DNA of 64,000 bases from NCBI RefSeq assembly GCF_001895265.1, contig NZ_CP016796.1, positions 1,302,001-1,366,000 of the forward strand. The letters run 5' to 3'. Below are positions 37,086 through 46,630 of this stretch, piece after piece (within the stretch, counting starts at the first letter, position 1; the number at the start of each line of letters is the position of its first letter). Below the pieces are notes generated by a model. That model was not told where the DNA came from. It ran no database searches and worked only from the letters and a program-made list of their open reading frames with translations. A program made the position numbers and the translations under genes. This DNA comes from Francisella uliginis (GTDB lineage: Bacteria > Pseudomonadota > Gammaproteobacteria > Francisellales > Francisellaceae).

Positions 37086-37832
37086 ATGTACTTTAAAGAT
37101 TTAGAAAATTACTTAAATAATTACTTTGAAATAAATGACTATAAAGACTATGCACCTAATGGCCTGCAAATACAGGGGGATAGAGATATTAAAAAAGTTG
37201 TAACCGGTGTTACAGCATGCCAAGATCTAATTGATTCTGCTATACAAGAAGACGCTGATGCTATCGTTGTTCATCACGGTTATTTTTGGAAAGGTGAAAG
37301 TTATCCTATAGTTGGCATGAAATATGAACGCATCGCAAAACTTATTAAAAATGGCATACATCTCTTTGGCTACCATTTACCACTAGATGGGCATAAAGAT
37401 ATTGGTAATAATATCCTTTTAGCAAAGAAACTAAATCTAAGCAATATAGAATTCTTCGAAACTGGATCTAAACCTGATATTTCAGTAATAGCAGACTGTG
37501 ATCTAGACTTAAATAATTTTAGCAAATTTATTCAAGAAAAACTAAACAGGCAACCTACTGTCATAGATGCAAAAAATCAAAATCAAAAAGTTGCTATTTG
37601 CACAGGTGGTGCTCAAGATTTCATAGAATATGCTTATAATGCTGGAGCTGATACTTTTATATCTGGTGAAATATCAGAAAGAACTACTCACACAGCTCGT
37701 GAACTAGGTATAAACTATATAGCAGCTGGACACCATGCAACTGAAAAAGAAGGTGCAAAAGCTATTGCTAAACTATTAGAAAAAAACTTTGATTTAGATA
37801 CAAAGTTTATTGATATAGATAATCCTGCTTAA
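37086..37832 (+). CDS. Nif3-like dinuclear metal-centre protein (YbgI type)
   Basis: The 248-aa protein has the family pattern: DYAPNGLQIQGDRDIKKVVTGVTA, VVHHGYFWKGE near 58 (two His ligands), GYHLPLDGHKDIGNN near 95, and SGEISERTTHTARELGINYIAAGHHATEKEG near 200 with further His/Glu ligands. Members form hexamers with two metals per subunit; a hydrolase role and a GTP-cyclohydrolase-like role have both been proposed for relatives. Starts divergent to ispG. Confidence 0.9.
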   Translation: MYFKDLENYLNNYFEINDYKDYAPNGLQIQGDRDIKKVVTGVTACQDLIDSAIQEDADAIVVHHGYFWKGESYPIVGMKYERIAKLIKNGIHLFGYHLPLDGHKDIGNNILLAKKLNLSNIEFFETGSKPDISVIADCDLDLNNFSKFIQEKLNRQPTVIDAKNQNQKVAICTGGAQDFIEYAYNAGADTFISGEISERTTHTARELGINYIAAGHHATEKEGAKAIAKLLEKNFDLDTKFIDIDNPA

Positions 37833-37834
37833 AA

Positions 37835-39184
37835 TTAAGATTTCATAAATTCTTTTTCAATGTCTTCTAATGAACGACCCGTAGTTTTAGGTACAAATTT
37901 TAATACTATAAACCCAAACAGCAATGTAAATGCTCCACAAATAAAAAACATACTACTATCACCTAAATTAGCTGTTATTGGAAGAAACACTGATGCTAAT
38001 ACTGCAGAAGCCATACTATTTAAAAATAGAGCAAGACCAAGTGCTTTACTTCTAATATTATTAGGAAGAAGTTCTGATAATATTACCCAGACATATGATC
38101 CAGAACCTATAGCAAAGAAAAATACAAAGCATATCAATCCAATAAGTAGAACCCATCCTTTAATATTTGATGGAGGTAAAACTACTAATGCTATACCTGT
38201 TAATATTAAAGTAATAGCAACCATGAACGTCCCAAATGTGACGATAAATTTCCTTTCTATTTTTTCAGCTATAAAAACAGCTAATAAAGTTGTCAAGAAA
38301 TTAATTGCTGTAATAGTTATCCCACCAACAATTGATACATAGTTACCTCCTAAACCTGCCTCTTTTAGCAAGCTAGATGAGTACTGCAATATACTATTAA
38401 TACCTGTTAATTGATTTAGAATTGCTACAGAAATAACTATTACAGTTGGTACAACATAATGCTTATTGGTAAAAATATGAAGCAAACTTTGACTACTATC
38501 TTTTAATGTATCTTTAACCTGCTTAACTTGCGACTCTACTTCACTTTTACTAAAGAAATTTTGTAAAACAGTTTTTGCTTCTGAATCTTTATTTTTAAGT
38601 ATTAGCCATCTAGGAGATTTTAGGATAAAGAAACAACCAAAAAAGAATATTAACGCAGGAATAAGTGATGTTAAAAACATTGCCTTCCAGTCTCGGGTGC
38701 TCTCAAATAATAGCCCGACATAATTTGAGATTAAAATTCCTGCTGTCAAAAAGAGTTGAAAACATGTAACAGCTACACCCCTAATATTACTAGGAACTGT
38801 CTCTGTAAGATATAGTGGTACAGTAACTGTAATAAAACCTACAGAAATACCTTGAACTAACCTAGAAGTTAATAAAAACTCGTAACTACTAGATTCATAA
38901 ATCATCCATACAGAAATTATAAAAACAAGACCTGATAACTTAAGGGTATTTCGCCTACCAATAATATCAGCTACTATACCTGCAACTAATATAGCAAATG
39001 CACCACCAAATAAAACAGATCCTCCTAATAAAGATGTCTCAAATGCACTCATTGGGATATCATCTTTTATAAATAGAAAAGCACTATTAATTACACCTAT
39101 ATCATAGCCATACAGCATTCCCCCCATTGCTGAGAAAAATATTATAATAGTTATTTTAAGCTTTAATTTTATAGATTTATTCAT
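37835..39184 (-). CDS. MFS sugar porter, probable hexosamine-linked
   Basis: The 449-aa, 12-helix protein is the third sugar porter in the window: GIVADIIGRRN, ILKSPRWLI, LNQLTGINSILQY and PKTTGRSLEDIE are the family signatures. It lies 32 bases downstream of a NagB-II-like SIS protein, which suggests amino sugar uptake, but galactose- or xylose-type substrates cannot be ruled out. It ends two bases from the stop of the convergent Nif3-like gene. Confidence 0.85.
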   Translation of the reverse strand: MNKSIKLKLKITIIIFFSAMGGMLYGYDIGVINSAFLFIKDDIPMSAFETSLLGGSVLFGGAFAILVAGIVADIIGRRNTLKLSGLVFIISVWMIYESSSYEFLLTSRLVQGISVGFITVTVPLYLTETVPSNIRGVAVTCFQLFLTAGILISNYVGLLFESTRDWKAMFLTSLIPALIFFFGCFFILKSPRWLILKNKDSEAKTVLQNFFSKSEVESQVKQVKDTLKDSSQSLLHIFTNKHYVVPTVIVISVAILNQLTGINSILQYSSSLLKEAGLGGNYVSIVGGITITAINFLTTLLAVFIAEKIERKFIVTFGTFMVAITLILTGIALVVLPPSNIKGWVLLIGLICFVFFFAIGSGSYVWVILSELLPNNIRSKALGLALFLNSMASAVLASVFLPITANLGDSSMFFICGAFTLLFGFIVLKFVPKTTGRSLEDIEKEFMKS

Positions 39185-39216
39185 AACCGAATTGCCTCAA
39201 AATTTATTTATAAGAA

Positions 39217-40263
39217 TTAAACTGTTTCGGTAACTTTTTTTAGATTTACCGGATTATCCGGATTAAGACCTAAAGATACTGCTAATTCGTTAACCATAAG
39301 ATAGAATTCTTGTAATAGAACTATTGTTTGAAGTATTGGATGAATATCAACATCAACATGTAAATGAATTTTTGCTGATGATTCTCGATCTGTAGTCGCA
39401 CATATTGTTTTTACATCAAGATCTGTCATCCTTTTTACTATTTCATGAGTACCTTTGGCGCTTTCATCATTTTGTAAAATAGTAAATGTAGTAAATGTAC
39501 GTGTCATCAAAGCAAAAGGACCATGTAAAACCTCTGCTGAACTAAATGCCTCAGCATGTATTCCACAGGTTTCTTTAAGCTTTAAAGCCATCTCTTGAGC
39601 AATAGGGAAGCCAAAACCTCTACCTATTACGAACATATTCTTACTAACTTTTAGTTCCTGTACAGCATCAGACCAATCTGATTTTAAGCTTTCCTTTAAA
39701 GCCTCAGGTAGTTTTTCTAAACTTTTCATCAATGATGAATCTTGATTATATTCTGCAACAATACTAACTAAAGCTACTAGTGACGTTATAACACTTTTAG
39801 TTGCTGCCACAGCATTTTCAGCATCTGCTCTAACAGGCAAAACTAGATCTGCACTTTCTGCTAGTGGAGACTCTTCCTTATTCACAATAGCTAAAGTTGT
39901 ACATCCTGCTTTCTTACATCCTTCTAAAGCTAGTCTTAGATCTGGAGAACCTCCAGACTGAGAAATACCAATAGCTAATGTTTTCTCATCGCCAATATTT
40001 TTGCCATAAATTGTCGTTACTGATGGCGGTAAAGAAGAAACACTAAAGCCTAATTGGGTTTCAAATAAATACTTAGCAAAATTAGCAACACAATCTGAAC
40101 TACCTCTAGCTACAGTAATTACTCTTTTGATGCCTTTTTCTTTTAATTTGTTAACAATATCTTCAACTATAGCTTTATTAAGCTTAAGTTGATTTGCTAC
40201 TTTTTGAAAACTACTACTAGTCTCTTGATGCATAAGTGTTTTTAACATGTTTTTCTCAGTCAT
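39217..40263 (-). CDS. SIS-domain aminosugar-phosphate isomerase/deaminase (NagB-II/GlmS C-terminal type)
   Basis: The 348-aa protein has two SIS domains: VARGSSDCVANFAKYLFE near 52, GISQSGGSPDLRLAL near 98, AATKSVITSLVAL near 152, VIGRGFGFPIAQEMALKLKETCGIHAEAFSSAEVLHGP near 212. It resembles NagB-II, which turns glucosamine-6-phosphate into fructose-6-phosphate and ammonia; there is no glutaminase domain as in GlmS. It is followed by a sugar porter in the same operon. Confidence 0.85.
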   Translation of the reverse strand: MTEKNMLKTLMHQETSSSFQKVANQLKLNKAIVEDIVNKLKEKGIKRVITVARGSSDCVANFAKYLFETQLGFSVSSLPPSVTTIYGKNIGDEKTLAIGISQSGGSPDLRLALEGCKKAGCTTLAIVNKEESPLAESADLVLPVRADAENAVAATKSVITSLVALVSIVAEYNQDSSLMKSLEKLPEALKESLKSDWSDAVQELKVSKNMFVIGRGFGFPIAQEMALKLKETCGIHAEAFSSAEVLHGPFALMTRTFTTFTILQNDESAKGTHEIVKRMTDLDVKTICATTDRESSAKIHLHVDVDIHPILQTIVLLQEFYLMVNELAVSLGLNPDNPVNLKKVTETV

Positions 40264-40417
40264 AAAAATTTTAGTATTTCCATTATAGTATTCATTTTCA
40301 AAAAATACATTTTAATTTTAGGCAGTTTAACTTAAAATATGCTGCTTTGTTAATATACTAAATTAGTAGAGTATGTTAGAATCCAGGTCTTATTAGCTTA
40401 CAAATTAAAGGCATGAT

Positions 40418-41698
40418 ATGGCATTTATACTTATAATCTCTTTACTCATTTTAGTATTATTACATGTAAAGAATTTTAGCTTTAATTTTAGAACAATATT
40501 AGCTCTAGTATCCGGTATTATAATTGGTATTATTTATAATGTTGTTAATCAGGATAGTAAAGCATTTATACAAATTAGTGATATTTTAGGCGATGGATAT
40601 ATTTCATTACTTAAAATGTTAATTATTCCAATAGTTTTAACATCTATAGTACATTCAATAGTAAATCTTAAAAACTACGAAGGCTCTTATGTTATAAAGT
40701 TTGCGTACAAAACAATTGCTATACTCTTAGTTCTAACAGGAATTAGTGCTGCAATTGGTGCTGTCGTAGCAATTACAATGCATCTAGGTCAAGGGATAGA
40801 TATTGCATCTATTACAGGTAATGTTGATAAAGATATGCAAACATCAACGATATCTCAGACTATTTTAGGATTCTTACCAAATAATATTTTTGAGCAAATG
40901 GATAATAATAATGTTATGGCTGTTGTCATATTTGCGATATTACTTGGTTTTTCTATGTTAGTTGCTCATCGTGAAGATAGTAAGTTAGCAGCACCCTTTA
41001 TTAGTTTTATAGATTCAGCATTTTTTGTAATCAAAAAATTAGCAAGAATGATTATAGCTATCACACCCTATGGTGTATTAGGCTTAATGATTCAAATGAG
41101 CGTTGAGCTTGATAAAAATAGTATCTCTACAGTCTTATACTTTATCTTAACTTGCTATATAGCCTTAGCAATAGTTTTAGTAATGCATATTATTCTACTA
41201 GTTATATTTAGAACAAATATAGTTAGATTCTATAGAAGTATCTGGAAAGCGATGGTAGTTGCAGCAACTTCTAGATCAAGTATGGGAACACTACCATTAT
41301 CTATTGATGGACTAAATAAATATGGTACTTCTAGTAGTATCGCAACATTTGCTCCTACTATGGGAACTACTTTAGGAATGAATGGTTGTGCTGGTGTATT
41401 TCCTGCGGTATTAGCTATTATGGCCATGAATGCTACGGGCATGGATATAACGTTCTCAAATGTTCTGCTAATCTCTGTTATTTGTATGCTTGCTTCATTA
41501 GGAGTTTCAGGAATTCCTGGAACAGCTTTTGTTGCGGCTGGTGTAGTATTCTCTTATTTTGGCTTGCCTTGGCAGATGATTGCTTTAATAATTGGAGTTG
41601 ATGCAATTATTGATAGCTTTAGAACACCTCTAAATATCCATGGGAGTATGACTACAGCAATTATTGTTGATAAAACTACAAAAGCTTCTAAAGCTTAG
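40418..41698 (+). CDS. L-cystine/dicarboxylate-type cation symporter (TcyP-like)
   Basis: The 426-aa DAACS-family protein has about eight helices and two re-entrant hairpins. SRSSMGTLPLS near 286 is the TSRSS-like serine-rich hairpin, MGTTLGMNGCAGVFPAVLA near 318 the substrate/cation motif, and VSGIPGTAFVAAGVV near 365 with VDAIIDSFRTPLNIHG near 395 the second hairpin. The sequence style matches TcyP (YdjN), a cystine carrier, more than GltP. AAAGG lies before its ATG. Fits with ggt in the same window, since both feed cysteine supply. Confidence 0.85.
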   Translation: MAFILIISLLILVLLHVKNFSFNFRTILALVSGIIIGIIYNVVNQDSKAFIQISDILGDGYISLLKMLIIPIVLTSIVHSIVNLKNYEGSYVIKFAYKTIAILLVLTGISAAIGAVVAITMHLGQGIDIASITGNVDKDMQTSTISQTILGFLPNNIFEQMDNNNVMAVVIFAILLGFSMLVAHREDSKLAAPFISFIDSAFFVIKKLARMIIAITPYGVLGLMIQMSVELDKNSISTVLYFILTCYIALAIVLVMHIILLVIFRTNIVRFYRSIWKAMVVAATSRSSMGTLPLSIDGLNKYGTSSSIATFAPTMGTTLGMNGCAGVFPAVLAIMAMNATGMDITFSNVLLISVICMLASLGVSGIPGTAFVAAGVVFSYFGLPWQMIALIIGVDAIIDSFRTPLNIHGSMTTAIIVDKTTKASKA

Positions 41699-43090
41699 TT
41701 AAGTCCCACAAAAAGTAAAGTTAACTTTCTCTTTATCTGTTGGTTCAGCCATATATTTACTTTTTATCTTACTAAATTCATAAGGATTTTTCGTAGCATC
41801 TAATAAGCTATAAACATTTCCAAAGCTACCTTCTTCAGCCGATTTTATAGCTTTTTCTACTTGGTGATTTCTCGGGATAATAATTGGATTAGATTTTTTG
41901 ATTATTGAATAGTCTAAATCTAGGTTTTTCAATGAATCTAGCCAATATCCTAACCCTTTTGCTTTTAAATTCTCAACATTAGCATATGCTAAATCATAAA
42001 ATGTATTTGTATAATCAAGCTTATTTTTAAACATCTCCACAAGCAAATTTGAAATAACCTGATCGTAATTATCAATCTGATTATCCAAGCCTAATTTATT
42101 AAGAAACATTTTTTTCCATTTAGTTTTATAGATTTCTGAATAGCCTTGTAGTTTTTCTTGAGCTAGTTTAATAGCTTCTTCCTCATTTGAGGAAATTAAT
42201 TTTAACAAACTCTCTGCAAGTCTTGCTATATTCCATCCAGCTATAGATGCTTGATTTGCAAATGCATAACGACCATTTCTGTCAATAGAGCTAAATACTG
42301 TTTCAGGATCATACGTATCCATAAAAGCACAAGGACCATAATCAATAGTCTCACCTGATATAGTCATATTATCAGTATTCATGACACCATGAATAAAACC
42401 TACCCTCTCCCACTCAGTAATTAGATTAGTTTGTTTATCTATGACATAATCAAGCAAACCTAGAGCTTTATTATCTTCACAAGGAATCTTATGTCTATCA
42501 ATAGTATAATTAAGTAGCTCTTGAGAGTAAGTCTCCCCCAGCATTGCGGCATACTGAAAAGTACCCACTCTTATATGACTACTTGCAACTCTTACAGCAA
42601 TTGCACCTTGCTCGAGATTATTTCTTTGAATATTTTCACCTGTGCTTATCACAGCTAATATACGACTAGTTGGTATACCTAAATTATGCATAGATTCACT
42701 AACTATATACTCTCTAAGCATAGGCCCCAAAGCAGCTTTACCATCACCTCCTCTTGAGAATTTAGTCAAGCCTGCTCCTTTAAGGTGAAAATCAAATAAA
42801 TCTCCATTTGGACTTTGATATTCCCCTATTAGTATAGCCCTACCATCACCAAGCATTGTAAAATTACCAAATTGATGACCTGCATAGGCCTGTGAAATAG
42901 GGTTTTTACTACCATAACCTAGTAGTAAATTTAATAAATCCTTCTGATCATATTTAGAAAAATTCATATCTAAATCATTTACTAAGTCTTCATTTAAAAA
43001 TAATAACTTTGCATTTGGGTATTTATATACGGATTGTTTTGAAAAAAATTCTTCAGATAAGCCAGTATAGGTATGTTGGAAATTTATCAT
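41699..43090 (-). CDS. selO: SelO (YdiU/UPF0061) pseudokinase, protein AMPylator
   Basis: The 463-aa protein follows SelO closely: AYAGHQFGNFTMLGDGRAILIGEY near 65-88, KGAGLTKFSRGGDGKAALGPMLREYIVSE near 103-131, IRVGTFQYAA near 173, and HGVMNTDNMTISGETIDYGPCAFMD near 235-260 with the Asn and Asp metal ligands. SelO transfers AMP from ATP to Ser/Thr/Tyr of target proteins and affects redox stress. The C-terminal FCGT has Cys at the place of Sec in other members. Ends directly next to the TcyP-like stop. Confidence 0.94.
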   Translation of the reverse strand: MINFQHTYTGLSEEFFSKQSVYKYPNAKLLFLNEDLVNDLDMNFSKYDQKDLLNLLLGYGSKNPISQAYAGHQFGNFTMLGDGRAILIGEYQSPNGDLFDFHLKGAGLTKFSRGGDGKAALGPMLREYIVSESMHNLGIPTSRILAVISTGENIQRNNLEQGAIAVRVASSHIRVGTFQYAAMLGETYSQELLNYTIDRHKIPCEDNKALGLLDYVIDKQTNLITEWERVGFIHGVMNTDNMTISGETIDYGPCAFMDTYDPETVFSSIDRNGRYAFANQASIAGWNIARLAESLLKLISSNEEEAIKLAQEKLQGYSEIYKTKWKKMFLNKLGLDNQIDNYDQVISNLLVEMFKNKLDYTNTFYDLAYANVENLKAKGLGYWLDSLKNLDLDYSIIKKSNPIIIPRNHQVEKAIKSAEEGSFGNVYSLLDATKNPYEFSKIKSKYMAEPTDKEKVNFTFCGT

Positions 43091-43194
43091 ATCAGCAAAT
43101 ATACTTTACTATTTTAGTATCATTTTAACAAAATATCAGAATTTCCACAGCTTTTAGGGTAAAATTAGTATAAAGATACATAAATGGTAAAATC

Positions 43195-43803
43195 ATGGAA
43201 TATCTTAAATTAGCAATAGTTGATTCAGAGAACTATAATAACTTTTCACGTATCTCCGAAAATAATTTTGATAGAGTTATAATCTTTACCAATAGCCAAG
43301 AATTAGAGTCAAACTTCAAAAAAACTGAAATCTACAAAAACTTCGAACTTGTACCTATAATCTATGGTGAAGGTAACAAGGACAATATGGATGGCTATAT
43401 TTGCGCTAAAGTTGGTGAATACGTCGAGAGATATAGGGATTTTCGTACTTATCTTAGTATTACAATATACAGTAATGATCGGATATTTAAAGGTATTGCT
43501 TCTTACTACACCCGTAAAGGGTTCAATATAGCTACGACAGCTCCAACACAGTGTGATACCGGTACAAGCAATACAGACCCTAAAGTGCGTATTAAGAAAT
43601 TTCTAGCTTGCTATGATGGAGTAACAAGTAGATCTTTTAAGAAACATTTTAATGAAACAAATAAAGATGCCTTTTATCGTCTGATAAGAAGACACTTAGA
43701 TAAAGATATTCCTAGAGAAATTGCCGATATTTTTATCGATCAAAACATAGTTTATTTCTCAAATAAGTCACGTAAAATTGGTGTTGATAATTCAAAAATA
43801 TAG
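43195..43803 (+). CDS. Unknown protein with possible NYN/PIN-like nuclease domain
   Basis: I do not recognise this 202-aa protein as a named family. The first 115 residues have features of a NYN/PIN-like nuclease: VDSENYNN with Asp10 after the first strand, GNKDNMDGYICAKVG with Asp63 and Asp66 before a helix, and IYSNDRIFKGIASYYTRKGF with Asp95 at the end of a strand. The rest is basic (FKKHFNETNKDAFYRLIRRHLDK) and could bind RNA. The gene starts divergent to selO and is followed by the rubredoxin. Confidence 0.45.
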   Translation: MEYLKLAIVDSENYNNFSRISENNFDRVIIFTNSQELESNFKKTEIYKNFELVPIIYGEGNKDNMDGYICAKVGEYVERYRDFRTYLSITIYSNDRIFKGIASYYTRKGFNIATTAPTQCDTGTSNTDPKVRIKKFLACYDGVTSRSFKKHFNETNKDAFYRLIRRHLDKDIPREIADIFIDQNIVYFSNKSRKIGVDNSKI

Positions 43804-43895
43804 TATTTTAGAAACTCTCTATCACTAGGCTAGATATCAACATTTTATAATGATAAAATAGCTCAACTTTTATAACTTAACTCTTATGTGAAATT

Positions 43896-44066
43896 ATGGA
43901 ATATAGAAAGTATATTTGTATTGTTTGTGGATTAATTTACGATGAAGCTGAAGGCTGGCCAGAAGATGGTATTGAACCAGGTACTAAATGGGAAGATGTT
44001 CCTGAAGATTGGGAGTGTCCTGACTGCGGTGTTGGTAAAGATGAATTTGAGCTTTTAGAAGAATAA
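43896..44066 (+). CDS. Rubredoxin
   Basis: A 56-aa frame, translated directly from the sequence, starting ATGGAATATAG. It carries [16 protein letters not shown] (C8, C11) and [10 protein letters not shown] (C41, C44), the four cysteines that hold one iron, plus PGTKWEDVP between them. A small cytoplasmic electron carrier. It is four bases upstream of the PLP enzyme at 44071. No oxidase or reductase partner is adjacent. Confidence 0.95.
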   Translation: MEYRKYICIVCGLIYDEAEGWPEDGIEPGTKWEDVPEDWECPDCGVGKDEFELLEE

Positions 44067-44070
44067 TCAA

Positions 44071-44949
44071 ATGTCTCCGTTTCAAAAGATTTCTTTTGAT
44101 AATAAAGATTTCATACTAATGAGAGACGATTTAAACCACCCTATCTTTTCAGGTAATAAAGCTAGAAAACTCGCTTACATCTTAAATAACCCTGATAACT
44201 ATTCAAAAATTAAGACTATTGTTTCTTTTGGTGGCAACCAATCTAACTTTATGCTGGCATTATCGCAACTTGCTAAAATTAAAAGCTGGGACTTTCACTA
44301 TTGGATAAAGCCCCTACCCAAATTTCTTAAGCAAAATAAGAATGGTAACTTACAGCTTGCATTAGAAAATGGTATGCAACTTTTTGAAAGTAATGAATCT
44401 TTAGAGCTAGAAAGTATAAAAGCTAAATACGAAAATACCAAAGACTTTTACTTTTTTGATCAAGGAGGTAGAAACCCTCTTGCTGAAGAGGGTATCGCTA
44501 GCTGTGCTCTAGAAATTAAAACGTATTGTGAAAAAAACAAAATCAAAGACTATAGTGTAGTAATTGCTTCAGGAACTGGTACTACAGCTTTATATTTAGA
44601 AAAATATCTAAAACAAAAAGTTTTTACAGTACCTTGTGTTGGTAATTCACAATATTTAAAACAACAATTTAATGATATTGATAAGAATCTAAATCACCCA
44701 CAAATTTTAGAGCCTCAATTTCGAACAAACTTTGGTCAATTAGATATAGAAAACCATAATATTTACAAAGAGCTTCTGCAACAAACTACTATAGAGTTTG
44801 ATCTTCTCTATGATCCAATAGCTTGGCGCGTACTTTTAGAAAATTATGACGACTTATCTAAGCCAATTATATATATCCACTGTGGTGGTACATCAGGAAA
44901 TATAACTATGATGAATAGATACAAAAGATTCCTAAATGAATCATCATAA
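44071..44949 (+). CDS. PLP-dependent D-cysteine desulfhydrase / ACC-deaminase-like enzyme
   Basis: The 292-aa fold-II PLP protein has MRDDLNHPIFSGNKARKLAYIL near 22 with the likely PLP lysine, IVSFGGNQSNFMLALSQLAK near 54, VIASGTGTTALYLEKYL near 168 for the phosphate, and IYIHCGGTSGN near 275. It is slightly short for the family. Members cleave D-cysteine to pyruvate, sulfide and ammonia or deaminate ACC; D-cysteine is more plausible outside plant associates. Probably co-transcribed with the rubredoxin. Confidence 0.8.
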   Translation: MSPFQKISFDNKDFILMRDDLNHPIFSGNKARKLAYILNNPDNYSKIKTIVSFGGNQSNFMLALSQLAKIKSWDFHYWIKPLPKFLKQNKNGNLQLALENGMQLFESNESLELESIKAKYENTKDFYFFDQGGRNPLAEEGIASCALEIKTYCEKNKIKDYSVVIASGTGTTALYLEKYLKQKVFTVPCVGNSQYLKQQFNDIDKNLNHPQILEPQFRTNFGQLDIENHNIYKELLQQTTIEFDLLYDPIAWRVLLENYDDLSKPIIYIHCGGTSGNITMMNRYKRFLNESS

Positions 44950-46500
44950 ATATTGTGCAACTAATACCTTATTTATTCTACGTCTAATTTCAGATATATT
45001 TGTCTTGACAGATCTACATAAATTATATGTTGTATTAAGCTTTTGAGCTGTTGAGTTTGTTAATTTTATACTACTTAAATTTGCTCTATTAGACATTTCT
45101 ATAGCTGTTAAAACAGGAGCCTCTTCTAAGCTTAAAGGCTCTTGCAAAACTCGGACTATCTGTCTAGCATACGCTTTTATTTGCTCTGTTTTTGTTGCAA
45201 AATCATGTTCATAATTAATATATTCAAATAATTCATAAGCTATCGACATTCTCATTTTTTCTTCAAGAAAAACATAAGCTAATTCATGTTCAATATTTTT
45301 GTTTAACTTTTCATCTTTATCAAAATTTAGTGATCGCCATTGATTTAATAAAACTGTTAATCTTTTGAGCAAAGTTTTAATTATTCGAACATTTTGATTA
45401 AACCTATTTCTATTCTGCTGAAGCTGCCTTTTAACATCTTTTGGTAATTTTTTGGTATGAAGCTGAGCTATTGAACTTTCTAATTTAGAAATATTCTCTG
45501 TAACATCCTCTGTTATGTTTATTAGTTCACGTAAATCTAAATTTGGCGCTACTTCAGACATAATTAAAAAACACTGTTTATAAATCCCTAAAATATGATT
45601 ATATTTTTGTGTTATTTTACTTCTTAATTTTTCTATTGATGTAAATAAATAATCTTTTTTCACATCTTCAAATTTAGAAATAGTTCTAAAGTAATATATT
45701 TTTCTACCAGAAAGTAACTCTATAAAAAGTGTAATTGCATTACTAGCATCATCTAAATCAAAAAGATTATATTGTCCTGCACTATTATAAATTTTTGTTA
45801 AAAAGCCTGCTTTTCTCTCAAGCCCTTGCTTCAAATCTGAATACTCTCCAACTAGTGCATTTAAAAACTTTTTCTTTAGGTCTTCAGTTATATTTTGGCT
45901 ATTAGATATTTGTTTATAAAATTTTCTTAATTTACGTTTATTATCATGATTATCTATAGGAAAACCATTTTCCTTATGTAGATATATAATCTCGGCAAAC
46001 TCAGCCATTTCTTTATTAAAATGCAGATCAAAAATATAAAATATCTCTTTACTTGTTGGATGTGATTTTGAAAGAATTTCATAAGCTACTCTATTATCTC
46101 TAACTTGATCATTTAAATTAGCTAAATTCATTTTTTTAGATAGATATAGACTCTGATATGACTCCTCCATAACTGTCAAAAATCTATCTTGCATTTTCTC
46201 TTGTTTACTATGCCTAATCGAGTCAAAAATAATCTTACTAACAAAACCTACTAAACCAACAAAAAACACATATAATGAGAAGTATGCAACAGTAACTAAA
46301 GGCACGCTAGTTCCATGACTAAAGTAATAGCCTAATGTAATAGCTATTATTGTTACAGGTCCTGCTGCCCATATTATTGAAAGTATAGTAGCTTTAATAT
46401 CTGCTCTATGAATAGATGAAATAAGCTCACTTGAATATGAGTTGTTATATGAATTTCTTTTTTTAAATCTAGATTTTAGTTTTTTAACTTTAGATAGCAT
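44944..46500 (-). CDS. Unknown inner-membrane protein with long helical cytoplasmic part
   Basis: I do not recognise this 518-aa protein. Two membrane helices lie near the start (about 35-57 and 65-90), preceded by a very basic tail (KKLKSRFKKR). The remaining 420 residues are charged and almost wholly helical, with coiled-coil-like stretches near 300-400 (ESSIAQLHTKKLPKDVKRQL, NVRIIKTLLKRLTVLL). No catalytic motif is visible. It stands alone; its stop overlaps the convergent PLP gene by six bases. Confidence 0.6.
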   Translation of the reverse strand: MLSKVKKLKSRFKKRNSYNNSYSSELISSIHRADIKATILSIIWAAGPVTIIAITLGYYFSHGTSVPLVTVAYFSLYVFFVGLVGFVSKIIFDSIRHSKQEKMQDRFLTVMEESYQSLYLSKKMNLANLNDQVRDNRVAYEILSKSHPTSKEIFYIFDLHFNKEMAEFAEIIYLHKENGFPIDNHDNKRKLRKFYKQISNSQNITEDLKKKFLNALVGEYSDLKQGLERKAGFLTKIYNSAGQYNLFDLDDASNAITLFIELLSGRKIYYFRTISKFEDVKKDYLFTSIEKLRSKITQKYNHILGIYKQCFLIMSEVAPNLDLRELINITEDVTENISKLESSIAQLHTKKLPKDVKRQLQQNRNRFNQNVRIIKTLLKRLTVLLNQWRSLNFDKDEKLNKNIEHELAYVFLEEKMRMSIAYELFEYINYEHDFATKTEQIKAYARQIVRVLQEPLSLEEAPVLTAIEMSNRANLSSIKLTNSTAQKLNTTYNLCRSVKTNISEIRRRINKVLVAQYL

Positions 46501-46630
46501 TACTCATAGTTTTATTCTTATAAATACACTTTTATTCTAACAAACAAGTATACAAACCCCAAGTATCCCTTGAGATATCACTTTAACAATCACTCCTAAA
46601 TTAGTATATTTAAATGATAATTACGTAAAA

